DNA from: Rhodoligotrophos appendicifer
Lineage (GTDB): Bacteria > Pseudomonadota > Alphaproteobacteria > Rhizobiales > Im1
Direction: 5' to 3'
DNA length: 64,000 nucleotides
Assembly: GCF_007474605.1 (NCBI RefSeq)
Contig: NZ_VHKL01000005.1
Coordinates: 124,001-188,000 of the forward strand
How positions within the stretch are numbered: position 1 is the first letter of the stretch; each line of letters begins with the position of its first letter. Of this stretch, positions 1 through 7,776 are shown piece by piece. The notes beneath the pieces are model-generated. The model saw nothing but the letters and a program-made list of their open reading frames with translations. It ran no database searches and had not been told where the DNA came from. The position numbers and the translations under genes are program-made.

Positions 1-268
1 CCTGGAACAGGATTTCACCGCCGGTGATGGCCCCGTTGCGGCCCATGTAATTCATGATGGCCAGCGCCACCGTGGACTTTCCGCAGCCGGATTCCCCGAC
101 GATGCCGACGGCCTCACCCGGCATGACCTGCAGGTTGAAGTCGATCACGGCGGGGATCTGCCCGGCGCGGGTGGTGTAGGAAATGGAAACGTCGCGGCAG
201 TCGAGGACGGGAACGATCTCGGGGCTGGGCGGGGCCGAAAGCCTGGGTTCGATTGCCGTGACTGCCAT
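1..268 (-). CDS. Oligopeptide/dipeptide ABC transporter ATP-binding protein, partial
   Basis: Only the first 89 codons lie in the window; the rest runs off the left edge. The translation begins at the ATG on the complement of 266-268 and contains a complete Walker A motif, GESGCGKST, preceded by VMPGEAVGIV and followed by VALAIMNYMGRNG, as is typical of the DppD/OppD class of peptide importer ATPases that power the paired permeases. It lies 35 bases downstream of the second permease gene on the same strand, so the order permease B, permease C, ATPase matches dpp/opp operons. The Walker B, signature motif and C-terminal oligopeptide domain are outside the window, so the peptide or nickel specificity cannot be judged. 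Confidence 0.88.
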   Translation of the reverse strand, partial: MAVTAIEPRLSAPPSPEIVPVLDCRDVSISYTTRAGQIPAVIDFNLQVMPGEAVGIVGESGCGKSTVALAIMNYMGRNGAITGGEILFQ

Positions 269-303
269 GCCTGTCTTTCCTGATTCAGCCGGCCGAGCCG
301 GGA

Positions 304-1248
304 TCAATCTCGCAGCGAAATTTCGCGCAAGCCGTCCGCCAGTAGATTGAGCCCGAGAATGAGCGAGGAGATCGCCAGCGCCGGCCAGATCATCGCATTG
401 GCGCCGAACTGGCCCATCGGCTGAGCCTCGCGGATCATCTTGCCCCAGTCGGGATCCGGCGGGGGCAGGCCGAGGCCGAGATAGCCCAGGAGGGCGATGG
501 TGATGGTCACATAGCCGAGACGCAGACAGCCATCGACGATCAGCGGCCCCCGGGCATTGGGCAGGAGCTCAACGAGCATGATGTAGGCGGCGGACTCCCC
601 GCGCACCTGGGCCGCGGCGACATAGTCGCGCGTCTTCAGGTCCAGGATGAGCCCGCGCACGATGCGCGCGACTTGCGGTGCCGTCCCGAAGGTGACGGCG
701 ACGACGATGATGATGCCGGAGACGGCCTTGGAATCGAGCCCGATCGTGTTGGCGAGAAAGGACCCCAGCGCCGAGGTGGCGCCGAAATTGGTGAGAATGA
801 CGAGATAGAGGACCATGAGCGGAAAGGACAGCAGGACATTGGCGAGGAACGAGATGATCTCGTCCCACCATCCGCCGAGATAGCCGGCGACGACGCCCAG
901 TCCCATGCCGACGGTATAGGCGACGATCGTGGCCAGGCTCGCCCAGAACAGCACCAGTCGTGAGCCCCAGATGACACGCGAGAGGATGTCGCGGCCGCGA
1001 TCATCGGTGCCGAGCCAGAAGGTCGAGCCATCGGGTGCCTGGGCCATCATCTTCTGCAAGGGGATGGAGATCTTCAAGGGGTCCGCGATGGGCAGATAGG
1101 GTGCAGCGATGGCCATCACGATCCAGAACAGCACCAGAAAAGCGCCCAGCATGCCGATCTTGCTTTCGCGCAACAGGAACAGGGCACGGAAGAAGCGGCG
1201 GATGACCCCGGGCGCTGAAGGAAACTGTCCGACCGTCTGGTCTACCAT
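304..1248 (-). CDS. Dipeptide/oligopeptide ABC transporter permease, DppC type
   Basis: 314-residue inner-membrane protein. It opens with a short cytoplasmic stretch (residues 1-30) followed by a first hydrophobic helix, the usual OppC_N arrangement, then an external segment containing FWLGTDDRGRDILSRVIWG, a hallmark of DppC/OppC/GsiD permeases. Several further membrane helices follow, and the EAA-like loop RGESAAYIMLVELLPNARGP marks the ATPase contact site. It should form the heterodimeric channel with the gene immediately upstream (15 bases between them) and be energised by the ATPase gene downstream. No substrate-binding protein gene is visible in this part of the operon, so the ligand is unknown. 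Confidence 0.93.
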   Translation of the reverse strand: MVDQTVGQFPSAPGVIRRFFRALFLLRESKIGMLGAFLVLFWIVMAIAAPYLPIADPLKISIPLQKMMAQAPDGSTFWLGTDDRGRDILSRVIWGSRLVLFWASLATIVAYTVGMGLGVVAGYLGGWWDEIISFLANVLLSFPLMVLYLVILTNFGATSALGSFLANTIGLDSKAVSGIIIVVAVTFGTAPQVARIVRGLILDLKTRDYVAAAQVRGESAAYIMLVELLPNARGPLIVDGCLRLGYVTITIALLGYLGLGLPPPDPDWGKMIREAQPMGQFGANAMIWPALAISSLILGLNLLADGLREISLRD

Positions 1249-1263
1249 TGAGATCCTCTACGG

Positions 1264-2196
1264 TTAGGCAAAACGGATGCGGGGATTGAGCAGGGTATAG
1301 CCGATATCGGAGATGAACTGAGAGCTGACGGCCACCATGACGGCGACCATGGTGCAGGCTTCGATGACATAGATGTCGTTGAACAGGGCGGCATCGTAGA
1401 GGAGTTTTCCGAAGCCGCGATAGGAGAAGAAGACTTCGGTGACGATGACCCCCGAGAGGAGGTAGTTCAGCTGCAGCACCATGACCGTGAAGGGCGCGAT
1501 CAGGGCGTTGCGCAGGGCATGCCGCATGACCACCCGCTTGCGCGGCAGGCCCTTGAGGACCGCGGTCCGCACATATTGCGAGGTCATGACCTCCGCCATG
1601 GAGGCCCGCGTCATGCGGGTGTAATAGCCGAAATTATAGAGGACCAGCACCGCGACCGGCAGCACCAGCTCCTGGAGCGCGATGCCGCTGTTGAAGGGTG
1701 AGGTGCCCGGCAGCCAGTTCAGCCAGAACACGAAGATCGCCACCAGCAGCGTGGCGGAGGCGAATTCCGGCACCGAGGTGGTGAGCACCGAGACCACGGT
1801 GATGGTGCGGTCCTGAATGCTCCCCTCGGCAATCCCCGACAGGATGCCGAGCGCCAGGGCAAGCGAGACCGTGATGATGAAGACGATGCCGCCGAGAAGC
1901 GCGGTATTGAGCAGTCGAGGCAGCAGCAGCTCGCTGACCGGCGCCTGGAACTGCAGGGAATTGCCCCAATTTCCGGTGATGAATTTCCACAGCCACTCGA
2001 AATACCGCTCCAGGAACGGTGCGTTATAGCCATTGTTCTCGAGCCAGAGGAGACGCTGTTCCATGGTGGAGAACGTCCCCAGCACCTTGGTGGCGACATT
2101 GACCTTGTCGGCCTCGAAGATCAGGAACAGCAGAAACGAGATGACCAGCATGATCAGGATCATGGAGGTCAGACGTTTGCCAAGCAGAGCCAGCAT
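1264..2196 (-). CDS. Dipeptide/oligopeptide ABC transporter permease, DppB type
   Basis: 310-residue inner-membrane permease. The N-terminal helix (residues 8-30) and the long periplasmic segment with LRFF-like spacing replaced by WLENNGYNAPFLERYFEWLWKF are typical of DppB/OppB proteins. A cluster of transmembrane helices (about residues 100-300) surrounds the EAA-loop segment RTAVLKGLPRKRVVMRHALRNA, which contacts the ATPase. An AGAGGGG ribosome-binding site lies about 7 bases before the ATG. It is the first gene of the visible operon. The region between 2197 and 2547 upstream holds no substrate-binding protein gene, which is unusual since the binding protein is commonly the first gene. Confidence 0.93.
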   Translation of the reverse strand: MLALLGKRLTSMILIMLVISFLLFLIFEADKVNVATKVLGTFSTMEQRLLWLENNGYNAPFLERYFEWLWKFITGNWGNSLQFQAPVSELLLPRLLNTALLGGIVFIITVSLALALGILSGIAEGSIQDRTITVVSVLTTSVPEFASATLLVAIFVFWLNWLPGTSPFNSGIALQELVLPVAVLVLYNFGYYTRMTRASMAEVMTSQYVRTAVLKGLPRKRVVMRHALRNALIAPFTVMVLQLNYLLSGVIVTEVFFSYRGFGKLLYDAALFNDIYVIEACTMVAVMVAVSSQFISDIGYTLLNPRIRFA

Positions 2197-2547
2197 CAGA
2201 CGACCCCTCTGTCAGCCGGGCTGAGAAGGGAGCGCGAGGCTCCGAAGGATCCTTCGTCCCGCTGCCGCGAGCCGTGACCTATAGCCGTCCCTGACGTCCG
2301 AGGCGTTGGTCTCCGGACGGTGTTTGATCCCCTCATGACCCCCCATGCGTTCGATCGCGACGATCGAGCACTATCGGTTGCTCGTCCTGCGGGCTCTGCG
2401 GCCACTTGTTTAGAACGATGATAGCCTGCTTGGGCTCAAACGCAAGACAAGGGAAGGTGTTAGCGTCTCTTCCGGGAGGCGGGCGAGGCGGGGGGACGAC
2501 CTCACAGCGCGTCTCTGTCCCGCCTGCAGAACCCGTAATTCCACCGC
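2197..2547. other. Intergenic region without a recognisable gene
   Basis: This 351-base stretch separates the peptide-transporter operon from the desaturase gene, both on the minus strand. I see no open frame with family features. It probably contains the transporter promoter. The only local structure I noticed is CGATCGCGACGATCG at 2352-2366, two copies of the palindrome CGATCG three bases apart, which could be an operator but has no independent support. Confidence 0.5.
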
Positions 2548-3465
2548 TTAGCCGCCCTTCAGCGGGTGCGGGACGCTTTCCTTGGGTGTGAACAGAAATC
2601 GCTGTGCCAGCCTGAGGTAACCGACCATGTGATAACGGCCGTTCTGCTCCAGCAGCCGTTCCCGGCTGCTCTGGTAGAAGGCCGGCAACTGGTACCAGGC
2701 AAGCCGCGGATTGTCGTGATGGGCCGCATGGAGATTGTTGTTGAGGAACAACAGACCGAGGATGGGATTGGTCTCGATCACGGCACTGCGCGCCTTGGCG
2801 TGGTGATCGGCGCGATGCTCGGCAAAGGAGCGCAGGAGGGAGAGCGAGGTACCGGGATAGGCGAAGATCAGCACATAGGTCCAGAAGCTCATCCCGCACA
2901 CGCCCATGACCCAGAACAGGGTGACCGAGACTGACCCCGCATGCAGCACCCATGCCCCGAGGATGCCGCGATCATTGGCAAAGCCCCGGCGGATCTCGTG
3001 CCAGACGAACAGCGACAGGGCGACCAGGGGCCCGATGGTCAGCCGGCCGGCCAGGCTGTTGTTGATCTTGAGAACATTCTTCACCGCGGCGGGCAGCGCG
3101 GCCCAGGTCGCAGGCTCCAGATACCAGGATTCGGGATCGTCGATGGGATCGGTGAGGTAATCATCGTTGTGATGCATGAGATGGGTGCGGCGGTAGCGAC
3201 GAAACGGCACCCAGAGGCTGAGCGAGGGAAAGACGAGGGCTTCGTTGAGGATTGCGTGCCGTGTCGGATGCCCGTGAATGACCTCGTGCTGCAGTGAGCC
3301 GTAAAGGCAGACCACGCAGGCGCCCGCCGGAATCAGCAGCCAGAGGGGCAGGGCATCGCCAAAATAGGTGAGCGCACCGAAGGCCAGGTAGCAGGCGACG
3401 AGCAGCGAGGCCGTGGGCCATTCGACGGCGTGCAGCCGCGCGCCGCGCAGACGATGCGCAGTCAT
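2548..3465 (-). CDS. Fatty acid desaturase family protein (membrane di-iron)
   Basis: 305-residue integral membrane protein of the fatty acid desaturase/hydroxylase superfamily, which uses O2 and a di-iron centre to act on acyl chains or related lipids. The three histidine boxes are visible: HEVIHGH (residues 60-66), HLMHH (95-99) and NLHAAHH in the C-terminal third. Hydrophobic helices occur before the first box (about residues 18-55) and between boxes two and three. The gene is divergent from the XRE regulator at 3596, with about 130 bases between them, so a shared regulatory region is possible. The substrate cannot be read from sequence; acyl-lipid desaturase and carotenoid- or sterol-modifying hydroxylases share these motifs. 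Confidence 0.85.
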   Translation of the reverse strand: MTAHRLRGARLHAVEWPTASLLVACYLAFGALTYFGDALPLWLLIPAGACVVCLYGSLQHEVIHGHPTRHAILNEALVFPSLSLWVPFRRYRRTHLMHHNDDYLTDPIDDPESWYLEPATWAALPAAVKNVLKINNSLAGRLTIGPLVALSLFVWHEIRRGFANDRGILGAWVLHAGSVSVTLFWVMGVCGMSFWTYVLIFAYPGTSLSLLRSFAEHRADHHAKARSAVIETNPILGLLFLNNNLHAAHHDNPRLAWYQLPAFYQSSRERLLEQNGRYHMVGYLRLAQRFLFTPKESVPHPLKGG

Positions 3466-3570
3466 TCAAAATCCTATCCATGTGATTCTCCTGCACAGAG
3501 CTTAAGCGCTGGGTGCGCGACGCCACAGTTGATACAGCGAGGCTTTTGCTGATAGTTTGCGGCGGATCCG

Positions 3571-3576
3571 TATAAT
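3571..3576 (+). promoter_or_regulatory. Perfect -10 box (TATAAT) before the XRE regulator
   Basis: TATAAT lies 19 bases before the ATG at 3596. A TTGCTG about 19 bases upstream is a weak -35 candidate. A transcript starting just downstream of this box would exclude the in-frame TTG at 3557 as a start, which supports the ATG at 3596 and implies a very short leader. Confidence 0.5.
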
Positions 3577-3595
3577 TGATGATGATTGTCACCAA

Positions 3596-4450
3596 ATGCC
3601 GAAAACGCGTAAGCGCGAAACCGTTGAGGTCTTTCGCCATAGGCTGGCCGAACTCATCTCCCGATCCGGGCTGACCCGGGCGAAATTTGCCGAGAAGGCA
3701 GGCTTGGATCGCTCGACGCTGTCGCTGCTCCTGGGTCAGTCGGCGGTCCGGTTGCCCCGCACCGAAACCATCGCGAAGATCGCAGCCCAGCATAACAGCT
3801 CCGTCGACTGGCTGCTCGGGCTCGCCCAGCAGGACAAGGTCGCCACCGACATCGTCCCCCAGCTCGAGATCGAGACGGCGGCCGGCAGCCCCGTCGATAT
3901 TCGGCTGCAGCGCTGGCGCGAGGAGGCGACCGGGTTCAAGATCCGCTATGTCCCGACGACCTTGCCGGATCTGCTGAAGAGCGACGAAGTCATCGATTAC
4001 GAATACGCCGCCCGCACCGGACCGCGTCCGGCCCTGCGGCAGGAGGCGGCGCAGTCCAGCCTCGAATATACCCGCAAGCCCGAGACCGACATGGAGGTCT
4101 GCAGCTCGTTCCAGTCGATCGTCGGCTTCGCCCGCGGCGAGGGCGTCTGGAGCGACCTCGACCGTCGCGCCCGCATCGCCCAGATCGACCGCATGGCGCG
4201 GCTGACGGAGGAGCTCTATCCGACCTTCCGCTGGTTCCTCTTCGACGGTCTGGAGCAATATTCCAGCTCCTACACCGTCTTCGGACCGAAACGTGCCGCC
4301 ATCTACATCGGCGAGATGTACTTCGTCTTCACCTCCACCCAGCATATTCGCGAGCTGACCCGGCATTTTGACGATTTGATCCGCCATGCCAGGATCCAGC
4401 CCCATGACTGTGCGCGCTATCTGAGAGAGCTCCGGGGTGAAGTGCGATGA
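3596..4450 (+). CDS. XRE-family transcriptional regulator with C-terminal sensor-like domain
   Basis: 284-residue protein. Residues about 10-70 form a helix-turn-helix of the Cro/C1 (XRE) class: the segment FAEKAGLDRSTLSLLL is the recognition unit, followed by the usual VDWLLGLA. The remaining 210 residues are a soluble domain that I cannot assign to a named family; it contains a region rich in aromatic residues (RWFLFDGLEQYSSSYTVFG) near 200-225 and may sense a ligand or bind a partner. I chose the ATG at 3596 because a perfect -10 box lies just upstream and a longer TTG start would sit upstream of that box. Its last codons overlap the start of the PhnD-like gene by four bases (ATGA), so the two are translationally coupled. 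Confidence 0.8.
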   Translation: MPKTRKRETVEVFRHRLAELISRSGLTRAKFAEKAGLDRSTLSLLLGQSAVRLPRTETIAKIAAQHNSSVDWLLGLAQQDKVATDIVPQLEIETAAGSPVDIRLQRWREEATGFKIRYVPTTLPDLLKSDEVIDYEYAARTGPRPALRQEAAQSSLEYTRKPETDMEVCSSFQSIVGFARGEGVWSDLDRRARIAQIDRMARLTEELYPTFRWFLFDGLEQYSSSYTVFGPKRAAIYIGEMYFVFTSTQHIRELTRHFDDLIRHARIQPHDCARYLRELRGEVR

Positions 4451-5241
4451 TTGCCAGCCTGCCCATGTATGACTGGCCCGAGATGCGGGCCGCAACCGAT
4501 GCCTGGTGGGCGGGTCTGTCTCGCAGCCTAGGACGCGAGGGTGTCACCGACCGCCCCGATGCCCTGCTGCGGGAGGGGGATTTCAAGCAGCCGTGGAGCC
4601 GCCCGGATCTCCTGCTGAGCCAGACCTGCGGCTTTCCGCTCGTCGAGAGCTTCGCCCCCAATCTCTCGATCCTGGGCTCGCCCGCTTATGCCGCCAAGGG
4701 CTGCGACGGACCCACCTATTGCAGCATGATCATTGCCTGCAATTCGGTGGCGCCCGTATCCTTCAGGGGCAAGGTGGCAGCCATCAACGGCACCGACTCC
4801 CTCTCCGGCTACCTCGCCTTGGGGGCGTTTTTCAGTGGCGTGGCCGAAGCCGGTGAAGTGTTCTTCGGACGCGTCGAGGTCACGGGCGGACATGTGGCCT
4901 CCATGGCCGCCGTGAGAGCAGGGCGTGCCGATGTGGCAGCGATCGACTGTGTGAGCTTCGCGCTTGCACAGCGTTATCGGCCGGATCTGGTCGACGGTTT
5001 GACGATCATCGGTGAGAGCCCATCGGCGCCGAGCCTGCCCTATGTCACCGCCTCGGCTCATGATCGGGACGTGCGGGCGCGGATCGAAGCCGGAGTGCGA
5101 AGGGCCTTTGACGATGTCGACCTCGGCGCCGTTCGCGAGGCGCTGTTGTTGGACAAGATCTGTCTCCTGCCGCCTGACAGCTACGATCGGGAGGTTCAGC
5201 GGCTGAAGGCGGCCGCCGAAAAAATCAAATGGCCCTCTTGA
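4447..5241 (+). CDS. Cytosolic PhnD/SsuA/transferrin-type binding-fold protein
   Basis: 264 residues, matching the family annotated as PhnD-like phosphate/phosphonate substrate-binding proteins (type II periplasmic-binding fold). The N-terminus MIASLPMYDWPEMRAA has no signal peptide, so the protein probably stays in the cytoplasm. The binding-fold landmarks are SRPDLLLSQTCGFPL, the hinge segment FRGKVAAINGTDSLSGY, and the second-lobe region VRAGRADVAAIDCVSFAL. The start overlaps the stop of the XRE regulator by four bases, so it is likely a ligand-binding partner of that regulator and not a transporter component; no permease or ATPase gene is adjacent. The ligand is unknown. Confidence 0.78.
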   Translation: MIASLPMYDWPEMRAATDAWWAGLSRSLGREGVTDRPDALLREGDFKQPWSRPDLLLSQTCGFPLVESFAPNLSILGSPAYAAKGCDGPTYCSMIIACNSVAPVSFRGKVAAINGTDSLSGYLALGAFFSGVAEAGEVFFGRVEVTGGHVASMAAVRAGRADVAAIDCVSFALAQRYRPDLVDGLTIIGESPSAPSLPYVTASAHDRDVRARIEAGVRRAFDDVDLGAVREALLLDKICLLPPDSYDREVQRLKAAAEKIKWPS

Positions 5242-5264
5242 ACGGCTGTGTATAAGATTGTACA

Positions 5265-5286
5265 TTCAGTCCGAATTTGGACTGGA
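5265..5286. promoter_or_regulatory. Palindromic operator upstream of the Xre/RES toxin-antitoxin genes
   Basis: CAGTCCGAATTTGGACTG at 5267-5284 is an inverted repeat with perfect six-base arms around an AATT core. A TATAAG (-10-like) lies about 15 bases upstream at 5250-5255. Antitoxins of this family commonly repress their own operon through such sites. It ends 9 bases before the antitoxin ATG at 5293. Confidence 0.55.
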
Positions 5287-5292
5287 TGGATC

Positions 5293-5730
5293 ATGATGCA
5301 CGCAGAGGCGACGAGTTCCGCCCTCAATTTCGTCGACGGTCCCGATCTTGGATCGCGCCGTCAACGGGAAGCCCTGTCGGGTCCGGCCGTACGGCTGTTC
5401 CTGCGCCTCGCCGACGTCTGGCAATTGCCGGTGAATGACAGGCTCATCCTCCTCGGCGGCATCGCGCGCCAGACCTATCACAATTGGCAGGGCGGCAAGG
5501 CCTCGGCGCTGTCGCGCGACCAGCTGGAGCGCATCTCGCTCATTCTCGGAATTCACAAGGGGCTGAAGCTGGTTTTCGTCGAGGACGCCGGGGCGATGCG
5601 CTGGCTGAAGAGCGCCAATCGTGACATGCCCTTCGGCGGCCGCTCACCGCTTGCCCACATGCTCAATGGCGCCATGGATGATCTCTATGCGGTGCGCCGC
5701 TATCTCGATGCATGGCGCGGTGTGAAATGA
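5293..5730 (+). CDS. Antitoxin of the Xre/MbcA/ParS family
   Basis: 145-residue protein starting at the ATG at 5293; a longer GTG start at 5248 would run through the palindromic operator and is unlikely. The protein has the two-part layout of this family: an N-terminal helix-turn-helix-like region (about residues 30-85, with LPVNDRLILLGGIARQTYHNW) and a C-terminal MbcA/ParS toxin-binding region with LERISLILGIHKGLKLVF and the final NGAMDDLYAVRRYLDAWRG. It is followed by a RES-domain gene overlapping by four bases (ATGA), the standard antitoxin-toxin order. It should bind and neutralise the RES toxin and repress the operon. Confidence 0.88.
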   Translation: MMHAEATSSALNFVDGPDLGSRRQREALSGPAVRLFLRLADVWQLPVNDRLILLGGIARQTYHNWQGGKASALSRDQLERISLILGIHKGLKLVFVEDAGAMRWLKSANRDMPFGGRSPLAHMLNGAMDDLYAVRRYLDAWRGVK

Positions 5731-6446
5731 GCAGTGAGGCTTCTGACGCGAGGGTGACTGGCCGCAGCCATCGCCTGATCGCCAGCCGCTTCCCGACGGT
5801 CGGCGTCTTCGACGATATCGCCACGGATGCGGAAGAGCTGAAGGCGGCCTTCCTGCTGGAGGCGGCAACGAACGACCGGATGACGACTTTGGTCCGCCGC
5901 ATCACGCTGTTTTCCCCCGGTGACATCCCCCACGGACCGACGGCCAGCCTGGTCATGGCGGCCTTCCTCCACGCCGATGAGAGGGGCGGCCGCTTCACCG
6001 ACGGCCGGCTCGGCGGCTGGTATGCCGCCCTGGAGCTCGAAACGGCTTTGGCGGAGACAATCCACCACGCCACCCGCCGGCTGAGCCTGTCCGACGGTGG
6101 CTTTCCCAACACGATCGAGATGCGGGAGCTGATCGCCGACATCGATGCCGATCTCATCGACCTCAGAGGTCAGCGGGAGACGCGACGGGATCTCTACGAC
6201 CCCGACCATTACCAAGCCTCCCAGGCCTTTGCAGCCCTCAGCCGCTGGCCGGCGAGCGGGCGCGGCGCGAACGGGATCGTCTATGACAGCGTCCGCCGCG
6301 AGGAAGGCACCTGCGTCTGCCTCTTCCGGCCGTCCCTGGTGCCCTTGCCTGTGATCCAGGGAGATCATTTCCGCTACAGCTGGGATGCCGCGGGTGAGAT
6401 CCGCGTGTCCAAGATCAGCAGTGTGGACTTCGCCTTCAGCGCTTGA
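5727..6446 (+). CDS. RES-domain toxin (NAD+ phosphorylase/hydrolase family)
   Basis: 239 residues. The RES domain spans most of the protein: the region with [27 protein letters not shown] (about residues 90-120) carries conserved Arg and Glu, and the tail [21 protein letters not shown] carries the conserved Ser. Characterised members (for example MbcT) deplete NAD+ in the cell. I chose ATG 5727, which overlaps the antitoxin stop by four bases; an in-frame ATG at 5712 would extend it by five residues. The gene's stop lies 11 bases inside the 3' end of gltX on the opposite strand, so the two transcripts are convergent and overlapping. Upstream partner and size both fit a type II toxin-antitoxin module. 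Confidence 0.9.
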   Translation: MSSEASDARVTGRSHRLIASRFPTVGVFDDIATDAEELKAAFLLEAATNDRMTTLVRRITLFSPGDIPHGPTASLVMAAFLHADERGGRFTDGRLGGWYAALELETALAETIHHATRRLSLSDGGFPNTIEMRELIADIDADLIDLRGQRETRRDLYDPDHYQASQAFAALSRWPASGRGANGIVYDSVRREEGTCVCLFRPSLVPLPVIQGDHFRYSWDAAGEIRVSKISSVDFAFSA

Positions 6447-7770
6447 CGTGGAGCCGCTCGAGCACGCGCTCACGGCCGATCAGGGGCAGGAGGCCGGCAA
6501 GCTCCGGCCCATGCTCGAGCCCCGTCAGCGCCTGGCGCAGGGGCATGAACAAGGCCTTGCCCTTGCGCCCCGTGGCCTCCTTCACGGCCCCTGTCCATTC
6601 CCGCCAGGTCTCGACCGTCCACGGCTCGCTGGGCAGGGACCGCACGGCTGCGGCCACGAAATCTTGGTCCTCGATTACCGCCGTTACGGGACCGGTGACC
6701 ACGTCCCACCAAAGGCGGACATCGGCCAATGTCTCGACGTTTCCGCGCACCGCCTCCCAGAACTCGGGTCCCCCGGAGACGCCCATCTCTGCAAGCCGAG
6801 CCGCCACCGCCTCGAAGGGCAGGCTATGCAGCAGCTTGGCATTCAGCGCCCGCAGCTCGCGCTCGTCGAAGCGCACCGGCGCACGCGAGAGTTTCTCCAA
6901 ATCGAACGCCTCGATCAGCTCGCCCATCTCGCCATGGACGGCCACCATGTCGGACGTCCCCAGAGTGGCGGCAAGGCTGACGATCGCCATCGCCTCGATC
7001 CCGGCCTCGCGTAAGCCGGCAATCGAGAGGGCCCCGCTGCGTTTCGACAGACCCTGGCCATCGGCGCCGAGCAACAGGCTGTGATGGGCGAAGGTGGGGA
7101 CGTGGTCCCCCAGGGCTTCGAAGATCTGGATCTGCACGGCGGTGTTGGTGACGTGGTCCTCGCCCCGGATCACGTGGCTTATGCCCTCCTCGACGTCATC
7201 GACGACGCTGGTGAAGGTGTAGAGATAGGTGCCGTCTCCGCGGATCAGAACCGGATCGGACAGGCTGTCGCCGCGGACGCTCTGGGGACCGCGGATGAGG
7301 TCGTGCCAGGTGACCGGCCGGTCCTCCAGAAGGAAACGCCAATGCGGCAGCCGGCCTTCGGCTTCGTATCGTGATCGGTCTTCCGCCGTCAGGGTGAGGG
7401 CGGCGCGGTCATAGACCGGCGGCATGCCGCGCGCCATCTGTCGCTTACGCTTGCGGTCGAGTTCCTCGGGCGTCTCGTAGCAGGCATAGAGCCTTTCGGA
7501 AGCCTTCAGGCGCTCGACCACCGCGTCATAGCTGGCGAGGCGATCGGACTGCCGGAAGGAGTGGTCCGGTGCAAGGCCGAGCCAGTCCAGATCCTCGCGG
7601 ATGCCCAGGGCATATTCTTCGGTTGAGCGGGCGACGTCGGTATCGTCGAGACGCAGGATGAAGCGGCCCCCATGCTTGCGGGCAAACAGCCAGTTCAGCA
7701 CCGCGGTGCGGGCGTTGCCGATATGGATCCGCCCCGTCGGGCTGGGGGCGAAACGCACCTTTACGGTCAT
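6436..7770 (-). CDS. gltX: Glutamyl-tRNA synthetase
   Basis: 444 residues, class I aminoacyl-tRNA synthetase that charges tRNA with glutamate. The HIGH-type motif appears as [10 protein letters not shown] near residue 10 and the KMSKS-type motif as GLSKRSG at about 240. The segment LILRLDDTD equivalent, [17 protein letters not shown], is also typical of the catalytic domain. The GLSKR form and the length of about 445 residues match the second, shorter GluRS seen in alphaproteobacteria, which often have two copies. The gene lies directly downstream of nadE on the same strand (6 bases apart), so it is probably co-transcribed with it. Confidence 0.94.
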   Translation of the reverse strand: MTVKVRFAPSPTGRIHIGNARTAVLNWLFARKHGGRFILRLDDTDVARSTEEYALGIREDLDWLGLAPDHSFRQSDRLASYDAVVERLKASERLYACYETPEELDRKRKRQMARGMPPVYDRAALTLTAEDRSRYEAEGRLPHWRFLLEDRPVTWHDLIRGPQSVRGDSLSDPVLIRGDGTYLYTFTSVVDDVEEGISHVIRGEDHVTNTAVQIQIFEALGDHVPTFAHHSLLLGADGQGLSKRSGALSIAGLREAGIEAMAIVSLAATLGTSDMVAVHGEMGELIEAFDLEKLSRAPVRFDERELRALNAKLLHSLPFEAVAARLAEMGVSGGPEFWEAVRGNVETLADVRLWWDVVTGPVTAVIEDQDFVAAAVRSLPSEPWTVETWREWTGAVKEATGRKGKALFMPLRQALTGLEHGPELAGLLPLIGRERVLERLHVKR

Positions 7771-7776
7771 GATATC

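Noticed and set aside
2333-2953. Minus-strand open frame of 206 codons overlapping the desaturase gene end
   Set aside because: It overlaps the desaturase in another frame, and only the desaturase frame has the histidine boxes and membrane helices.
3557-3595. Longer TTG start for the XRE regulator
   Set aside because: A perfect TATAAT lies at 3571-3576, inside this extension, so a transcript would probably begin downstream of the TTG.
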